Shown piece after piece: positions 20,747 through 32,577 of a stretch of 64,000 nucleotides of DNA; position 1 is the first letter of the stretch, and each line of letters opens with the position of its first letter. The stretch is from Angiostrongylus vasorum (lineage: Eukaryota > Nematoda > Chromadorea > Rhabditida > Metastrongylidae). The translations under genes and the position numbers were made by a program. The stretch covers positions 496,001 through 560,000 of the forward strand of contig JADANN010000202.1 of NCBI GenBank assembly GCA_018806985.1, read 5' to 3'. Under the pieces are notes generated by a model. The model did no database searches. It was not told where the DNA came from and saw only the letters and a program-made list of their open reading frames with translations.

Positions 20747-22554
20747 CTTCAAAATATATTCATGTTAATCTATTCGCTTAGCTAGCATATCCATCTCCAG
20801 TTTTAAAACGGTCTCATACGTGGTATTCGTACTGGTGGTGGTTTCGGTGGTGGTTGTGGTGTAAAATGGCGATTTCTTAATGTATTCTTCCGAAGATTGG
20901 TTCGAACCTTCTATGAAAAACAAATGTTTTTCTTATAAACGAAATTTCCAAGTTGTTCTTTTAAGACTCACTTGGCGCCGATTCTCTGAAATAAAACGTG
21001 ATCAGTAACTCTAATTCAACAATGACAAAGTCTTATTTCTTAAATAATGAATAAAATTTCGATCAGTCAAATTTTATGTTTAAGCCTTATGTCCCAATAT
21101 CCTTTTCTATTCATGACAAAGCTCTCATTTAGGAAGTTTCACATTTCTATAATCGCAATCAGGAGCCGGGTTGCCAAAACGTGCTAAAACGATAACAACT
21201 AGATATTGTTCAAAAGAACTATTCGGTTTATCACCATGTTACTCTCGAAAGAAGGTGGGGGTTCTGAACGAACGATAGTTATCTTGGAGAGTGTTTAAGG
21301 GTACAAGAAAATAGCGAAATAGAGCCCTATAATTCGCAGAACACTTCCAGTTGCTAACAGTGTGCTTGCATGATGGATCATATCAACATATGGTAAATAA
21401 CACCATAAATGTCGTTCATACCCATAGAATGCGGTACAGCAACCCACTCATGTTCACAACCCTCGAAGTCTCCCACTTGTCGAAAAACTGGCTGAGAGAT
21501 AGGCGAAACGAGGGACCCACATGGTGTGGTGGTGAGCGCGCTACTCCCCGGAAAGGACAATAGCGCGTTCGTTCCCCACCATAGGCACCTGCGGTCCAGA
21601 GTTTTGCAAATATCTCAGCATCATTAAAGTTATATTTCGCAACGCATAACCTGCCGCTAAAAAAGAGTAGGCAGTAAATAATAAGTCAAAATATTCGATT
21701 TATCACCATGTTACTCTCGAAAGAAGGTGGGGGGTTCTGAACGAACGATAGTTATCTTGGAGAGTGTTTAAGGGTACAGGAAAATAGCGAAATAGAGCCC
21801 TATAATTCGCAGAACACTTGCAGTTGCTAACAGTGTGCTTGTATGATGGATCATATCAACATATGGTAAATAACACCATAAATGTCGTTCATACCCATAG
21901 AATGCGGTACAGCAACCCACTCATGTTCACAACCCTCGAAATCTCCCACTTATCGAAAAAAGTGGCTGAGAGATATGCGAAACGAGGGACCCACATGGTG
22001 TGGTGGTGAACGCGTTAGTCCCAGAAAAGCGTAATAGTGCGTTCGTTGTCCACCACAGACACCTGCGGTACGGAGTTTTGTAAATATTTCAACATCGTTG
22101 TGGTTGTATCAAAAAAATTATGGTTTATTTTCAAAAAAAAACCAGCTAATCCATACGAGCTGAAGATTCGGCGTCGTCACGAGAGTATTAAAGTGCCACT
22201 AATGCTAAGTAGGAAATGCTTACAAAACCAGATAACAGTTTTTGAATTGATTTATGTATTGCCCAGGACATACCCTTTTTCTAAGGGGGTTATCGAAATA
22301 GTCGTCCAACCGTCGAGCCGCCGCTTTTGCCCGGGCTACGCCCCAATTGCTAACCACCTCGTTCACTGTTTCATTATTATCAGCAGGACGATACTCGCCT
22401 GAACAATTCAGTGACAACTTTATATTAGAAAAAACCTAGTTCGTCATTCTTAACTGAAACTAAAGTATTCCATGTTAACAGTCGATATTCACACACCTTT
22501 TAGAAGACCTTCCTTCATACGTATTCGCTCTTCTCTAACTTTCTTCCTTAGTTT
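18480..22554 (-). CDS. Unrecognised gene with a tandemly repeated three-exon cassette, partial
   Basis: Upstream exons: 22497-22554 (KLRKKVREERIRMKEGLLK), 22274-22398 (GEYRPADNNETVNEVVSNWG, then AKAAARRLDDYFDNPLRKR), and possibly 20820-20910, a Pro-rich exon with FTPQPPPKPPPVRIP. The first two join in phase across a ~98-bp intron. The third joins in phase but over 1.36 kb; a close acceptor at ~22213 would instead end the protein almost at once. The array then offers units of 51 codons: KFRPRNDNETINEVVSNWG plus ~8 residues, RKEQPP, then VLTKQPSPGKPPAMEAQ. No domain is recognised; the repeated part is Cys-free, with an acidic/helical block and a Pro-rich linker. The copy at 20661-20746 has an extra C, and blocks near 18777, 19134, 19380, 19672 and 19938 have small length changes, so some units may be dead or misassembled. 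The 3' end runs into (TA)n beside LINE-1. Confidence 0.5.
21221..22105 (+). repeat. Tandem duplication of a ~470-bp segment ending in SINE-C
   Basis: TTTATCACCATGTTACTCTC begins at about 21228 and again at about 21699. Both halves continue in parallel (GAAAGAAGGTGGGG, TATCTTGGAGAGTGTTTAAG, ATGATGGATCATATCAACAT). Each half ends with the SINE-C 3' region (GGTGTGGTGGTGA, a GCGCGTTCGTTCCCCACC-type B box, then GAGTTTTGCAAATATCTCAG). It lies in the long putative intron of the cassette gene. Confidence 0.8.
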
Positions 22555-22604
22555 CTAAACCAGTCAAATGGATAGAAAGTAAAGCATTCAAGTTCATTAA
22601 TTGC

Positions 22605-22795
22605 TGTTGTGCATTCGACTTTATCAAGCATCGTAGAAGTGACTGAATTCACATCTGACGAGCACAGTGACTTGAAGTGGCCCCCAATGGTGAATCAAGT
22701 CAATGCGTCTATCCTCCAGAAAAAGCAGGTGGCAGTTTTTCGAATCCGTAGAAATGGAGAGCTATGTTTGCCTTGCGCACCGGATTTCAACTAAA
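22605..22795 (-). repeat. Degraded SINE-A copy
   Basis: TGCATTCGACTTTATCAAGC followed by ATCGTAGAAGTGACTGAATT matches the SINE-A 3' half with many changes. The body continues as CTATCCTCCAGAAAAAGCAG. The A-box head is gone. Confidence 0.55.
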
Positions 22796-23662
22796 GCCCT
22801 TATGTGAATGGCAATGTATTTCTAACTACCATGCTACACACGTCTTTTAAAACAGTGTTAAGTGAACATCCAGGCAGAATTTGGAGTTAACACGCACTGT
22901 ACGTGCCGTAGCCTCACTATACATGAACTGGTCTGTGAGATTTCATACACTACGCATGTCGCGCTCGGACCTGACAACGATGTTCACGAGCTCGCAAAAA
23001 GTGCATACAAGCAGCACGTGTTGTAGTCTTAATAGATATGTTCGCCAACTCGTAGAAGGTGCACATGCTATAGCCTCAGCAGATGATGCCATCTTCGGGC
23101 TCTCAACTTACTATTATCACTCTTCAACTGACAGTAAATTATTAATTTGCACCTGAAGACCTTAACACTACTACCTTTACCAAAAAACTGTTAACTCTGG
23201 GCTGTTCTCTGAAGTTTTCAATAGAATGTGCCCCAACTAAATACAGTGTTCATAATTCTAAATAAAATCTCTTTAAAATTGGATTTAGCCAAGCTTCAAC
23301 ATTAACGACAAAGTTGCAAATTTACCTCACGACTTGCTCTTTTTCGTTTCTGAAAAAGAAATCACAAAAAATGATTTGCACTAATAGAAAGAAGTAATGA
23401 AGAAGAACTTTAAAGAAGTAATGAAAACTACGAGAACGAGTTGCTCATCCAAGATCACACTCACATGTGCTGATGAATCAGCTGAAAATTCATAGTAAAA
23501 CAAGAGTAACAAGAGCTTTTTATTTTGGTTTTTTTGTCCTTTATGGCATTGTTAATACGTCAACAATGTGAACAGTTCCCAAGACCAACTTTCTATAAAA
23601 CTCTACAGGAATCAATAATTCGCTGTTTTCTTAATGAGCAAGCATAACGTAATTGCACTATT
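22796..23662. other. No recognised gene
   Basis: A 91-codon plus frame at 22881-23156 has no recognised motif and no convincing splice sites. The rest is AT-rich. Confidence 0.35.
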
Positions 23663-24995
23663 TATTAACAGCGGCTGACGTTTCGGCGGATTTCACCTTC
23701 TTCAGAACTTAGGAAGGTCAAGTTAATTACATTCTGGTCAGGCAAATACTTCTACTACATCAACACAAAAAGTTCGAAACCTATATCTGAACGACATTGG
23801 AGACGGGCTTCTTCAGACATTCAATGTTGCCTACTAGTTATTGACGACAATCAACCAAGCACAGTTTGCATAAATGGGGGATGTACTTCTCCAAGGTTTA
23901 AAATCTTATAGTCTGAGATATTATGTGAGATCACACGCGATAACAAGGTATTCCTTTCTAGTGTTCATCTTTGGATTTCTAGAATGCGCTCAAAGTTGTG
24001 TTGCCTTCAGAGTTAAGCACGGTGAAGTTTTAGATTCCGGCGCGATGATTGTGACCTTTACTTTAAAATCTTCTCCGTTATGTCTTCACGTCTTATACTT
24101 GCTTAGCGAAGTGTTCGTCTTGACTTTAAGATACTCAAGAAGGTACTCTTTTTTACGGATGCGGGGGTGGTCTACCCTGCGTTTCGCCAACGTATTCGTC
24201 CTCACATGCTTTACAAGAAATCAACTACACCGTACCCGAAGTTATTCATCTATCGTCTCTTAACCATATTATGGAAGTTTGTATTTTTGCATGGTTATAC
24301 AGTCGGTTACGAACTAGCTTCGTTTTAGAGTGTTCGGTGGCATTTCAGTTACTGCTATCAAATTCTCTAGACTAGCCCTTTTTAAGTATCTCTTTATTTC
24401 TCTGCTCACTCCTTTAGAAATAAGGGGCAGCTTAAGAGAAGATTTGTTTTCATTAGATTTGTCGTTTGTGGACTTTGTTTTAAGTGGAAACCGCTTTTTT
24501 CTCGCGTCAAATCCCTCCTTTTGCTCCTTTTCCTCTGCAGACACTGGTGGCCGTTCGAGCGATGTTTCTCAAAAGCGCCTTTTTGTGTCTAGGATAACAG
24601 GGGAGGTAATGAGCTACTATTTTTTTGTTTCTTGGCTTTTGGTTCCATTTGGTGATGCGGGCATCTCTTCCCACTTTTTAATAGTTCCGACTTTTTAAAG
24701 AATGCCGCTGAGGATCCCGTTATAAAGACGACATACTTTCTCCGTCACTGCCTGGAATTTCAAGTCGTACCAAAATTGACCAAATTAGGGACGATTAAAC
24801 AAACTGTGCAGTGTAATGAAGGACAGCCATTAAGTACTGGATATCTAAATGCGAGCACTCCGCGCCTGTTGGCAGTGCAAGCTGAATGAAATGTTCGCTT
24901 AATTGAAGAAGTGGATGTCGAACGAAAGCCAATGTGTTCAATATTTGGTGGAGTGTCTTTGAAACAGAATAGTAGGTGGGTCATTGCTGATTTAA
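23663..24995 (-). mobile_element. Penelope-like element PLE-3, minus strand, decayed
   Basis: Reading the minus strand from ~24.7 kb down: a basic linker, LPLISKGVSREIKRYLKRAS, then LENLIAVTEMPPNTLKRS (the RT-to-nuclease linker; compare LPFISDEVSVAIKRCLRKG in PLE-1). Next come nuclease fragments (KVKVTIIAPESKTS, then PKMNTRKEYLVI) and a hammerhead-like terminus at 23671-23712. Stops interrupt all parts. The catalytic RT core is not seen. The start near 25.0 kb abuts PLE-2 head to head. Confidence 0.7.
23671..23712 (-). ncRNA. Hammerhead-like motif, PLE-3 terminus
   Basis: Minus strand: CUGAAGA, helix GGUG/CGCC, GAAA, ACGUC, AGC. The helix differs in sequence from PLE-1 (GGC/GCC) but still pairs, with one G-U, which supports a conserved fold. 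Stem I is short (AGC with GUU). Confidence 0.5.
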
Positions 24996-27654
24996 AATTC
25001 TACTAGGTTTTGATCTGCGAAAGTAGCTTTAAGTAGAAAAATGGAAAATCTACTTAACAAGTCGCACAAACTAGTTCTAAGAAAACGATGGAACGCCGTT
25101 TACGAAAGTCTCAAGAGTCAAACTAGGGTCGATAACGTGCCAGATAAGTCAAGGATCACATTGTTAGGGGACACGACTCTCCTTGATAGTGCGCGCAAGC
25201 TGTGAGCAGATTAACCACCAACGAAACCTACTTCTAGAGAAACCTTGCGTGGATAGCACGTAGTATGCACGGGCTTCAAGATCAGCTTCGTTGCAAAATT
25301 CGAACAGATAAGTAAATAAGAGCGAAGCACAAAAAGTCGGGGTATTTTCACCATTTTCCTGGAGCGTTCTTTGTTAGAACTCAACGACAAAGTAGATATT
25401 AACTTTCGCATACTTTTGGACGAAACTCTCAGAGCTCCCTTAAGAGCTGTCGCAAAAAAACATTTTAGCTCCAACCTTACAGAAGCTAAGAAATCGGGTA
25501 TGCGAAAGGTTTGAGGACCAATAAAATCGAGAACTATTAAGTTATCAGTTCGATAATAATGAAGAGTTTGTGGTAATTCCTCATCATTTAGATGTTGAGT
25601 CAATGAGAGGTCATCTCGAGGACGCTTCGTTTTGTAGTTTATCATCTGGAAAGAAATTCAGAAGTTAAAACCGAAAAGTTAATACTTTATTAAAGTTACC
25701 AGCTCGAGAGGTTAAAACCGTAGTTGTTTCTCAATCTAAAATTGAATTATCGACATCTCTTCTTATACACACTTTTCAAAACCCAGAAGTTAGCGACCGG
25801 TGGTCTTGCATCTGCTGATCCTTTCGAAGTTCAAGACTAGATCAGTAATCAGCTTGACGGCCTCACGGATAGAACGAGTTGGTTTATGAACCTAGTACTC
25901 GAGTATCTGAACCACATTCTAGCCCATCTTACGAACATACAGATGTTCCTGGATCATCTTCTTAAAGCTCGTCCTGACAGCGCGTACGTGAAGAAGTCCT
26001 TCGACGTTACCGCCTTCTACACAAATGTGTCGAATTACTCCGCTATACAAGTCATCTTTGAACTCCTTATTCAACTCTACCGAACAATAAATATCTGTGG
26101 CTTCTTGATTTATCAGCTGATGGTCTTATTAAAGCAGTTTCTGAACTGCTCAATATTCAGGTAGCCCGGGAATATTACGCACAAATAAGAGCGTTGGCAG
26201 TGGAATAGCGACTGGCACCAAGCCCTGCCAATGTTTTACGTCTAAAGTAGAAGCTCTCGACTTGATTGATGGCCATTGCTTTACTGTAGACACATCGACA
26301 ACTAATTTCTTATTTGCCTAACACAAGAGGAATGAACAAATGTTTTCGATTGCAAAACGAACAGCTAGAGTACATAAATTTCACATGGGAATAGCTGAAG
26401 AAAGAGTGGTTTCATTTGGAAACGTTCACATTAACCTAGCAAAAGCAGCTACATCGCGAAAAGGCGCCAATGGACGAGTAACAAGAAGCATACTGGCCCA
26501 CCATCCTTCTTTTCATCTTTCACACACAAAAAAGGTACTTGTGAAAAACACGTTTTAAGAAACCACAACTCTTTGTACAGTAAGTAGGAAGAATGAGGAA
26601 CCCTTGAAGTTATCATGGAAACTAGCCACTTTCAATTGCCATAGCACGTAGCTACTGACCGTAGCTTTAGTAGAAAAAAGGAAGTTCCTAAGCGAAAAGT
26701 TCAGCAGAATCCAGGTCTCGTTTAACATACTCTTCATCTTGCATCCAGTGAGCACAGGTATAGAACGATGCTTAATAAAGGCCGGTCTAGAGAATTCGGT
26801 AACAGTCATTGAAATGCAATCGAACACTTTAAAACGTTAGTTAATTCGTAACTGTCTGTATGGTCGTGTATACGAAACGCGGACTTGAATAATATGCCCC
26901 TAACCGCAGAGATGATGATTGCATGACAACAGCACGGATGTGGCACCAGTTATTGGATGCGAGTCTGTGTTATGGGCGTTTAATAAAGATTGGGACATAT
27001 TTTGTGAGATCTGTTCATCAATTATTGAACTGCAGCGTTTATTGTGATTGGGTGAGATTTGTTCAATAGAGACGGAATTATTTACAAGAATAAAATTTCA
27101 ACTCAAAATGAACTCCGTATTCAGTTGCGGCGGCCGTTTTTCCCTGAGCTTTTTCAAAAGCTCAAGCTATTTCAGTGCATTCTATATAAAATTGTGGCGC
27201 TCTTCCTACTTAATAACCCTTTTTTTCAAAAATTCACGAAGCAGAGGGTACAGCGCTCCGTGCCCGTAAAAAAACACCTAGTTGGGAAAGACACTGGAGA
27301 AGACTTTCGAACAAAAGTCACTTTCCTCGCAGAGAAATCTGAAACATCGGGGTGTGAAACTTATGAAGTACTTTGAATAAAATCCGAAAATCCAAAAAAT
27401 GAACCCTAAGGAGTATCCTCATCCATGTAAGAGTATGTGCGACTGGTGTGTATGAATACCTGGACGGTTTATAAATAACGAAATGGTGCGTTCTTTTTTA
27501 TTCACTGCGTAAAACAATGTGATCCGAAACTACAGCTTAGTTTTGATAATATTCATGCCGATTTATGTTTCGCAAATCATTCCCGTTTAGTGTTTGATTG
27601 CTGTAGCTGCGTTTGGGTAAAAAGCAGGCTGAGGGGAAGGCAAAATAAGGACCT

Positions 27655-27765
27655 CTGTTGGTGTGGTGAATAGAACGTGAGCCTCCAGAAGGGGTAATTA
27701 CGGGTTAAAGCCCAGCTAAGGTCCGGAGCTTTTTTTGATATCACGCACCTTTATGGTCATCTGAA
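27655..27765 (+). repeat. Possible SINE-C-related fragment
   Basis: TGGTGTGGTGAATAGAACG, then GGGTTAAAGCCCAGC and GGTCCGGAGCTTTTTTT resemble the SINE-C middle (tRNA-like B-box hairpin followed by GCGGTCCGGAGTTTTGC). Short and diverged. Confidence 0.3.
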
Positions 27766-27845
27766 TAAAATTTGTGTATTAATTCCTTTTCTGGTGAGAT
27801 TATGGAAACGTTTGGGTGACTAGATTGCGGGTTAATTTGATCCTT

Positions 27846-27886
27846 CAGGGCTGTGAAGAAGACGAAACTGCCGAAACGGGTTGCTG
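27846..27886 (+). ncRNA. Decayed hammerhead-like motif, PLE-2 terminus
   Basis: CTGTGAAGAAGACG, then ACTGCCGAAACGGG. GAAAC is kept, but CUGANGA is CUGUGAAGA and ACGUC is ACGGG. A relic, useful as a boundary marker for PLE-2. Confidence 0.4.
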
Positions 27887-28947
27887 TTGTGGGGAAATAC
27901 TGTAATGACAACTTCGTGTCTCTTCATCAAGAAATTGGGAGAACATGCGCAATATCCAAACATTTCTTTACGTAGACAAATAAGAAGCAAAACAGCTTAC
28001 GGTCATCGTCTTCGAAGCGCTGATGATCTGCAAATTTCACATGGAATGCAAAAGCAAAAAATACAGCAAAAAAGACTGCGATTTGTACAAAGCTTTAGAT
28101 TTAAGGCAAAGGAAAATGAGTTTTCCAGTTGTGAACCAACTAATTTTTTTCTCTATAGGTTAAACTCAGCTCATCAGTGTGACGTAAAAGATGTTCTCAC
28201 GTTTGTTGTCACAAAGTAGTAGAACGAGTACGGCAGCAGATATGACAAGTAACGGCAATACTGTGGAGGAGATCAACTGCTCTGCAATTCCTAAATGCCC
28301 TGTTTTGAGTAATTTATTATTAATCTTTCTCTCGGTTGAATAGTGTATTGATGTGATTCGCAACGCCTTCGGAAACTTTAGTTGCGTACAGAACAACATT
28401 CTATTAATTTGGTTAAACGATAAAGGATAGACACTACCGCTGTAACAAGTTAATGTTTCCTGTTCGCCCATACAAGGCTGTTACCATTTTGTTGAAGAAG
28501 TAAGGATGGAGGCTTGGCTTGTCCATAACGTGAGACTGAACCAACGACCACTTGTTTATTGCCTGTCACCTCTAACTACTGTGGTATACGCGTCTTCGAA
28601 CCCATGATGTTCGGATTAACCCATAACGAAAGGAACCGGATTTAACGTGTCTCCAATTTCTTCATCGCTTTTTTACACTCCATACACCATCAAAACTTCA
28701 TCGAGTTGACACCAGAAGGATTAACAACTGGTTGTCGATTAAAAATTGAACATTATATGCCTGACCTAACGGAGTATGCAGTTTCTTTATCCTTCGCATA
28801 AAGTACGTTGCTGTTATTTCTACAAATCCTAGCACCTCATTTATTGCCCAAAAATTTGATGAGTTGAGATCATCACACACTCATAGAAATTGATTGGTTT
28901 GCTCTTACACTTACAATCTGTTTTTATTGCTCTAGCCTCCACTTGCC

Positions 28948-29330
28948 CTTCCAACGGTTTGCCGCCTCATCGTGGCTGGGACTGAGATGTACAGCGGTGG
29001 GATTCATCCCCCCTGGCAGGGTCTCCCAAACTGAGAAGGGAGTCCGGTCCAGTGTTTCCATCAGGAAGCCTAGCTAAGAGTGAACCATTACCAGGATCCA
29101 CCACCGTCCTATTATCAAAGTCGCATGGTGACTAATCTCCCTCTGATCCACAAGGACTGCGACTGCCTGTAGCGGTGAAGACCGAGCAGAGTTTGGCCAG
29201 GCTGACCTCAGCATTCCAGAGAACTACAATGGCTTAACCACCAAATCTCCGAAAAATGGAGATTTTACTGGGGCCCGCACAACTAGTGAGGACGGGACGT
29301 TCAAGTATCAATTAAGTAAGTAAGTCTCCA
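28948..29330 (+). repeat. SINE-B copy, full length
   Basis: Starts AACGGTTTGCCGCCTCATCG and ends GGGACGTTCAAGTATCAATT with AAGTAAGTAAG. It keeps AGGATCCACCACCGTCCT and GGAGATTTTACTGGGGCCC, the LINE-2-like tail. Confidence 0.8.
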
Positions 29331-29654
29331 CTTGCAATACGTCCACTATGCGTTATAGTTGTACTTCCTCCAATTGTTTTGGATGTATATATGTTGCCGA
29401 TAGCATTTTTTCGTCTTTTTTTACGCATGTTTTTGAATTTTCTGTCTTTCGTTCCACTTTAATGAGTCATCCTGAGGCATTCGACATTCTGCGTGCCCTA
29501 GATCTCGTCACCGCTTAGAGCAAAAAGGGTAAATGGTTTGCTTATTTCGCTTCCATTCCCGTTTCTATTCAAAAAGCTTAGTCGTAATGTTTTTAGCATT
29601 TTCGTTCTTAAGGTGCCATTTATTCAACATTTCCATTCTCAAACTGTGTTATAG

Positions 29655-29755
29655 CCGACAGTAGCGCATCAAGCAGAACCATCTCAAGCATTCAGCATCG
29701 TTCGTATACGGCAAACTACGTTACTTCCACATAGAGAGCTGGCGAATCTAAACAT
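29655..29755 (+). CDS. Candidate single coding exon, unrecognised
   Basis: Acceptor gttatag at 29648-29654 and a strong donor GTAAGT at 29756. The enclosed frame is open for 33 codons (AHQAEPSQAFSIVRIRQTT, then LPHREL). No partner exon with matching phase was found, so this could be chance. Confidence 0.25.
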
Positions 29756-29980
29756 GTAAGTAATTTCTTGCACCTATCCAAATTTTCGTTTTTTATCTTA
29801 GAAGGTATTACAGATGGCAGTTAGTTTCTCATTTTAAGGTAGGATATACCATTGTTGTTAGCATTTGAACAAAGCATTTAAATGTATTTTTAAGAACCTA
29901 CTTCCATTTAATTTCGGCATGAGTAGTCAATGCTTTTCTTCTATTCATGAGCTTGCACGAGCTAGATACGGAATGTTAAT

Positions 29981-30020
29981 GTGGCCAACATTTCGGCGCA
30001 TTCGCCTTTCCCAGAGCCGC
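29981..30020 (-). ncRNA. Decayed hammerhead-like Penelope end
   Basis: Minus strand: CUGGGAA in place of CUGANGA, helix GGCG/CGCC intact, GAAA kept, AUGUU in place of ACGUC. The helix and GAAA identify it as a terminus relic. Confidence 0.35.
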
Positions 30021-30071
30021 AACGATTCGGGTCCAATGTACACAGCGTTTTGATCTACTTTGTGTAAACTG

Positions 30072-30368
30072 ATAAGAAAAAAGGATAAAGCTCTAGGAAT
30101 TGATCAATCCGTGAAGGATGCACCATAGATTCGACTTCATTAATAGTCGTTTGGAGGTGATTAAATGCATATCTGACCTTTACAATGAGTCGCGATGGCC
30201 GAACGATGTATCGAGCCAGTGCTGCTATCCTCTCAGAAAAGTCTGGCACCAATTTGCGGACCCCGGAGGTATGGAAGGCTTAGTGGGCCAGGGGGCTCGG
30301 AGATCGATCCCACGTGTGTGTTGGCGGGCGCCTCCGACCAACGCTCCACGCTGGCCTTTATGTAAAGC
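30072..30368 (-). repeat. SINE-A copy, full length
   Basis: Minus orientation from the tail AAAGGATAAAGCTCTAGG to the head near 30360. Contains ATCGAGCCAGTGCTGCTATC and CACCAATTTGCGGACCCC. The B-box region reads AGATCGATCCCACG; the A box is partly lost (TTGGCGGGCGCC). Confidence 0.8.
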
Positions 30369-31209
30369 TACGAATAGGACAAAATAATTACTAGTCATAT
30401 TTGAAACTCCGTTACATATGGTCTATCTTTTCATCCAAGATGGCTCCGTCTATGTTGCCTATGACTCGCACGCTTTGATAATAATGCGTTACATGTTTTT
30501 AAAATTCTGAGATCCTGCCTTATCATTTTAATCTGTTCAACGGTTCAATTATATGGTGTCCAAGTATAGCTGGAATTGAAATACTCGGCTTAGCCTTCGA
30601 TTAACTCTGGCTGCTTAGTGATGATGACGATTCTGAAGACATTGCTGAGAGGAAGCATGTTCTGAGTTAAGCGAAGGATTTGCTGAGTTTACAGTAACTA
30701 CTCAATGTTACTTCATTATCCCATTTTTTACCTTTTTTCTTGTTTTTTTGTCGTCGTTTATCTCTTCGTCTTTCATCGTAATTCAATGATTGAGATTTCT
30801 AGGGTTGAGGGTCCCTTTCGATCAACTAGCATTTCAAAGTTGTTTGTGGCGAAGGTGAAAACGCAAAGGACGATGTGACATATTACTCTCGAAGGAACAA
30901 CTAAGTAAGCATTTGAACATTTTCCTTCAGTTGTTCTTACTAATCTTTCTCCCCCATAGTTTAATTATATGAACCCCTCTTTCACAAAGTCACCTAATGC
31001 TTTCTACGTGCGTGAAGTATTATAGGCATAGATACTAGGACTACTTACACCTAACACGAGTATTATAGAGTTATTATTGTTTTCTGATTGCTCATGGCCC
31101 ATTGCTGGCGGCTCGTGAGAAGCGATAAATTGTTTATCTTGTAGTTAAGAAAACAAATGTTCTTGAGCTTTTCTGATTTTATTGAGCCTTCATTTTTTTC
31201 TTCTCTTAC

Positions 31210-31362
31210 GTTCCCATTTACAAGCCAGGTGGCCCCTCTTATGCGAGTAATCCCTCTGCCAAAAATGCACTCGTAATTGTTTGTGTGCAACTGCCTCCAT
31301 TGTTTCAACACATCGACAACGGATTCCATTACTATCTTTTTCAGCCACATTTCATTTCTCAA
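31210..31362 (-). CDS. Candidate coding exon, unrecognised
   Basis: A 51-codon minus frame from an ATG at 31362, ending at a strong donor GTAAGA (after GGGAAC). Residues include EMWLKKIVMESVVDVLKQW and NNYECIFGRGITRIRGATW, of plausible composition for a globular protein. No downstream exon in matching phase was established, and a weak frame at 31519-31767 (minus) could be upstream. Confidence 0.28.
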
Positions 31363-32577
31363 TATATGTTTACCGGTACGGTCTATATTCCTGTATATAC
31401 GCAGCCTCTCGGTATGAATCCTTGACTTCTACCTCCAAATGATCCACAATAAGAGCACAAACAGCTTGCAATGATTGACTTAAGACACAGAGATGGGATG
31501 CATAGAATCGACCAGAATTCAAATCCGAGTTTCACGCATGGAATTCATTCGATTTTTGCTGAGCCTAACAAAGCTCTCCGATCTTTGCGAAAGAGTAACG
31601 AGATAAGTTCCGAAGCCTTTAGGTGATCGAATGGGTATTTTTGAGAACGATTTACAGAACACTGAAAAATTATGAGAGTAGTGATTGGAGACTGTTTTCA
31701 AACATGCAATCCGATAAATCACATCGATGAACAACCATTTTGTTGATGCCCAGCGCTTCCCACACACTCTGTGTAATTTTATTTACGTCAACTGTGTATT
31801 TATAACTAAATAACATGCATACAGTCCTCTCGACTTCTTATTTCCTTAGGTATAGGCAGTTTTTCGAAGTGTCGTAGAACTCGTTCGAAAGGGTGTTTTT
31901 TCGTGGATTATGAAGTGCAGAGAACGTCGTTTTCGCTCTCACTCCTATTTCGATCTTCTTTAGATTATCTTTCGAGTTAATATACATATGTATTTATCTT
32001 TAGTGCGGTAAGAAAAGAACTCTGGAACCAACTAAACCGAATATAGACGCCGTGTTGTCCATACCGTCCGTTATGGGTTAATAATAAACCGTCATTGATT
32101 CTCAATGCAATATCTTAAGCTGGAAGTCCCATTGAGCAAGGGCAAAATTCTAGGAGATAGTGGACCAAGATGGTGATATCAAAGTGTATCATGGAATTAG
32201 CCTTTATTCCGCAAGTTGGGCAAAGATTTACCTTACAAGAGATTTCCAATTCTCTTATCTCCTAAGCAAAAATCCTACGTCCATTTACGTTTCCATTGGA
32301 TTGAACAAACATTTGGTGTTTATAACAGTAAGCTATGGTCAGTTTGTGTTTAGCGCATTGGTTATAGCTAAGTTCCAATAAACATGTGGTTTTCGGTACG
32401 ATCCTACGTCACTGGCTGACATTCCAAAGCCCATGGCATTGATGAACTGAACGTGGAACGCCTTCTCTCTGTTTTAATAGAAAGCCATAGGTGACGATTC
32501 GGAACAGAAGATCTTACATCAATTAAAAACTCCGTCGCTCCTCTTCGAAGTTAATTGTGTCACTACCATATTTGGAC

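Larger units (their letters stand above)
25005..27890 (+). mobile_element. Penelope-like element PLE-2, plus strand, decayed
   Basis: An N-terminal region (LTLLGDT at ~25160, ARCAP-type spacer) is followed by RT finger sequence at 25886-26164 (YVKKSFDVTAFYTNVSNYSA, then LNCSIFR). Degraded palm sequence follows (ATGxRLAPSPA-like at 26200-26225; the YxDD core at ~26290 is destroyed), then thumb remnants and a nuclease relic (GKDTGEDFRTKVTFLAEKSE near 27290). A degenerate hammerhead-like end lies at 27846-27886. It contains more N-terminal sequence than PLE-1. Confidence 0.75.

Noticed and set aside
20772..20910. Thr-rich terminal exon (KKSPFYTTTTTETTTSTN, ending LAKRID)
   Set aside because: Needs a one-base phase offset not supplied by the upstream exons unless the short AG-GT block at ~20976-20989 is used; the Pro-rich frame fits directly. 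It remains an alternative, not preferred.
31519..31767. An 82-codon minus frame
   Set aside because: An internal TTTTTCAG splits it, alternative frames are equally open, and no motif is visible.
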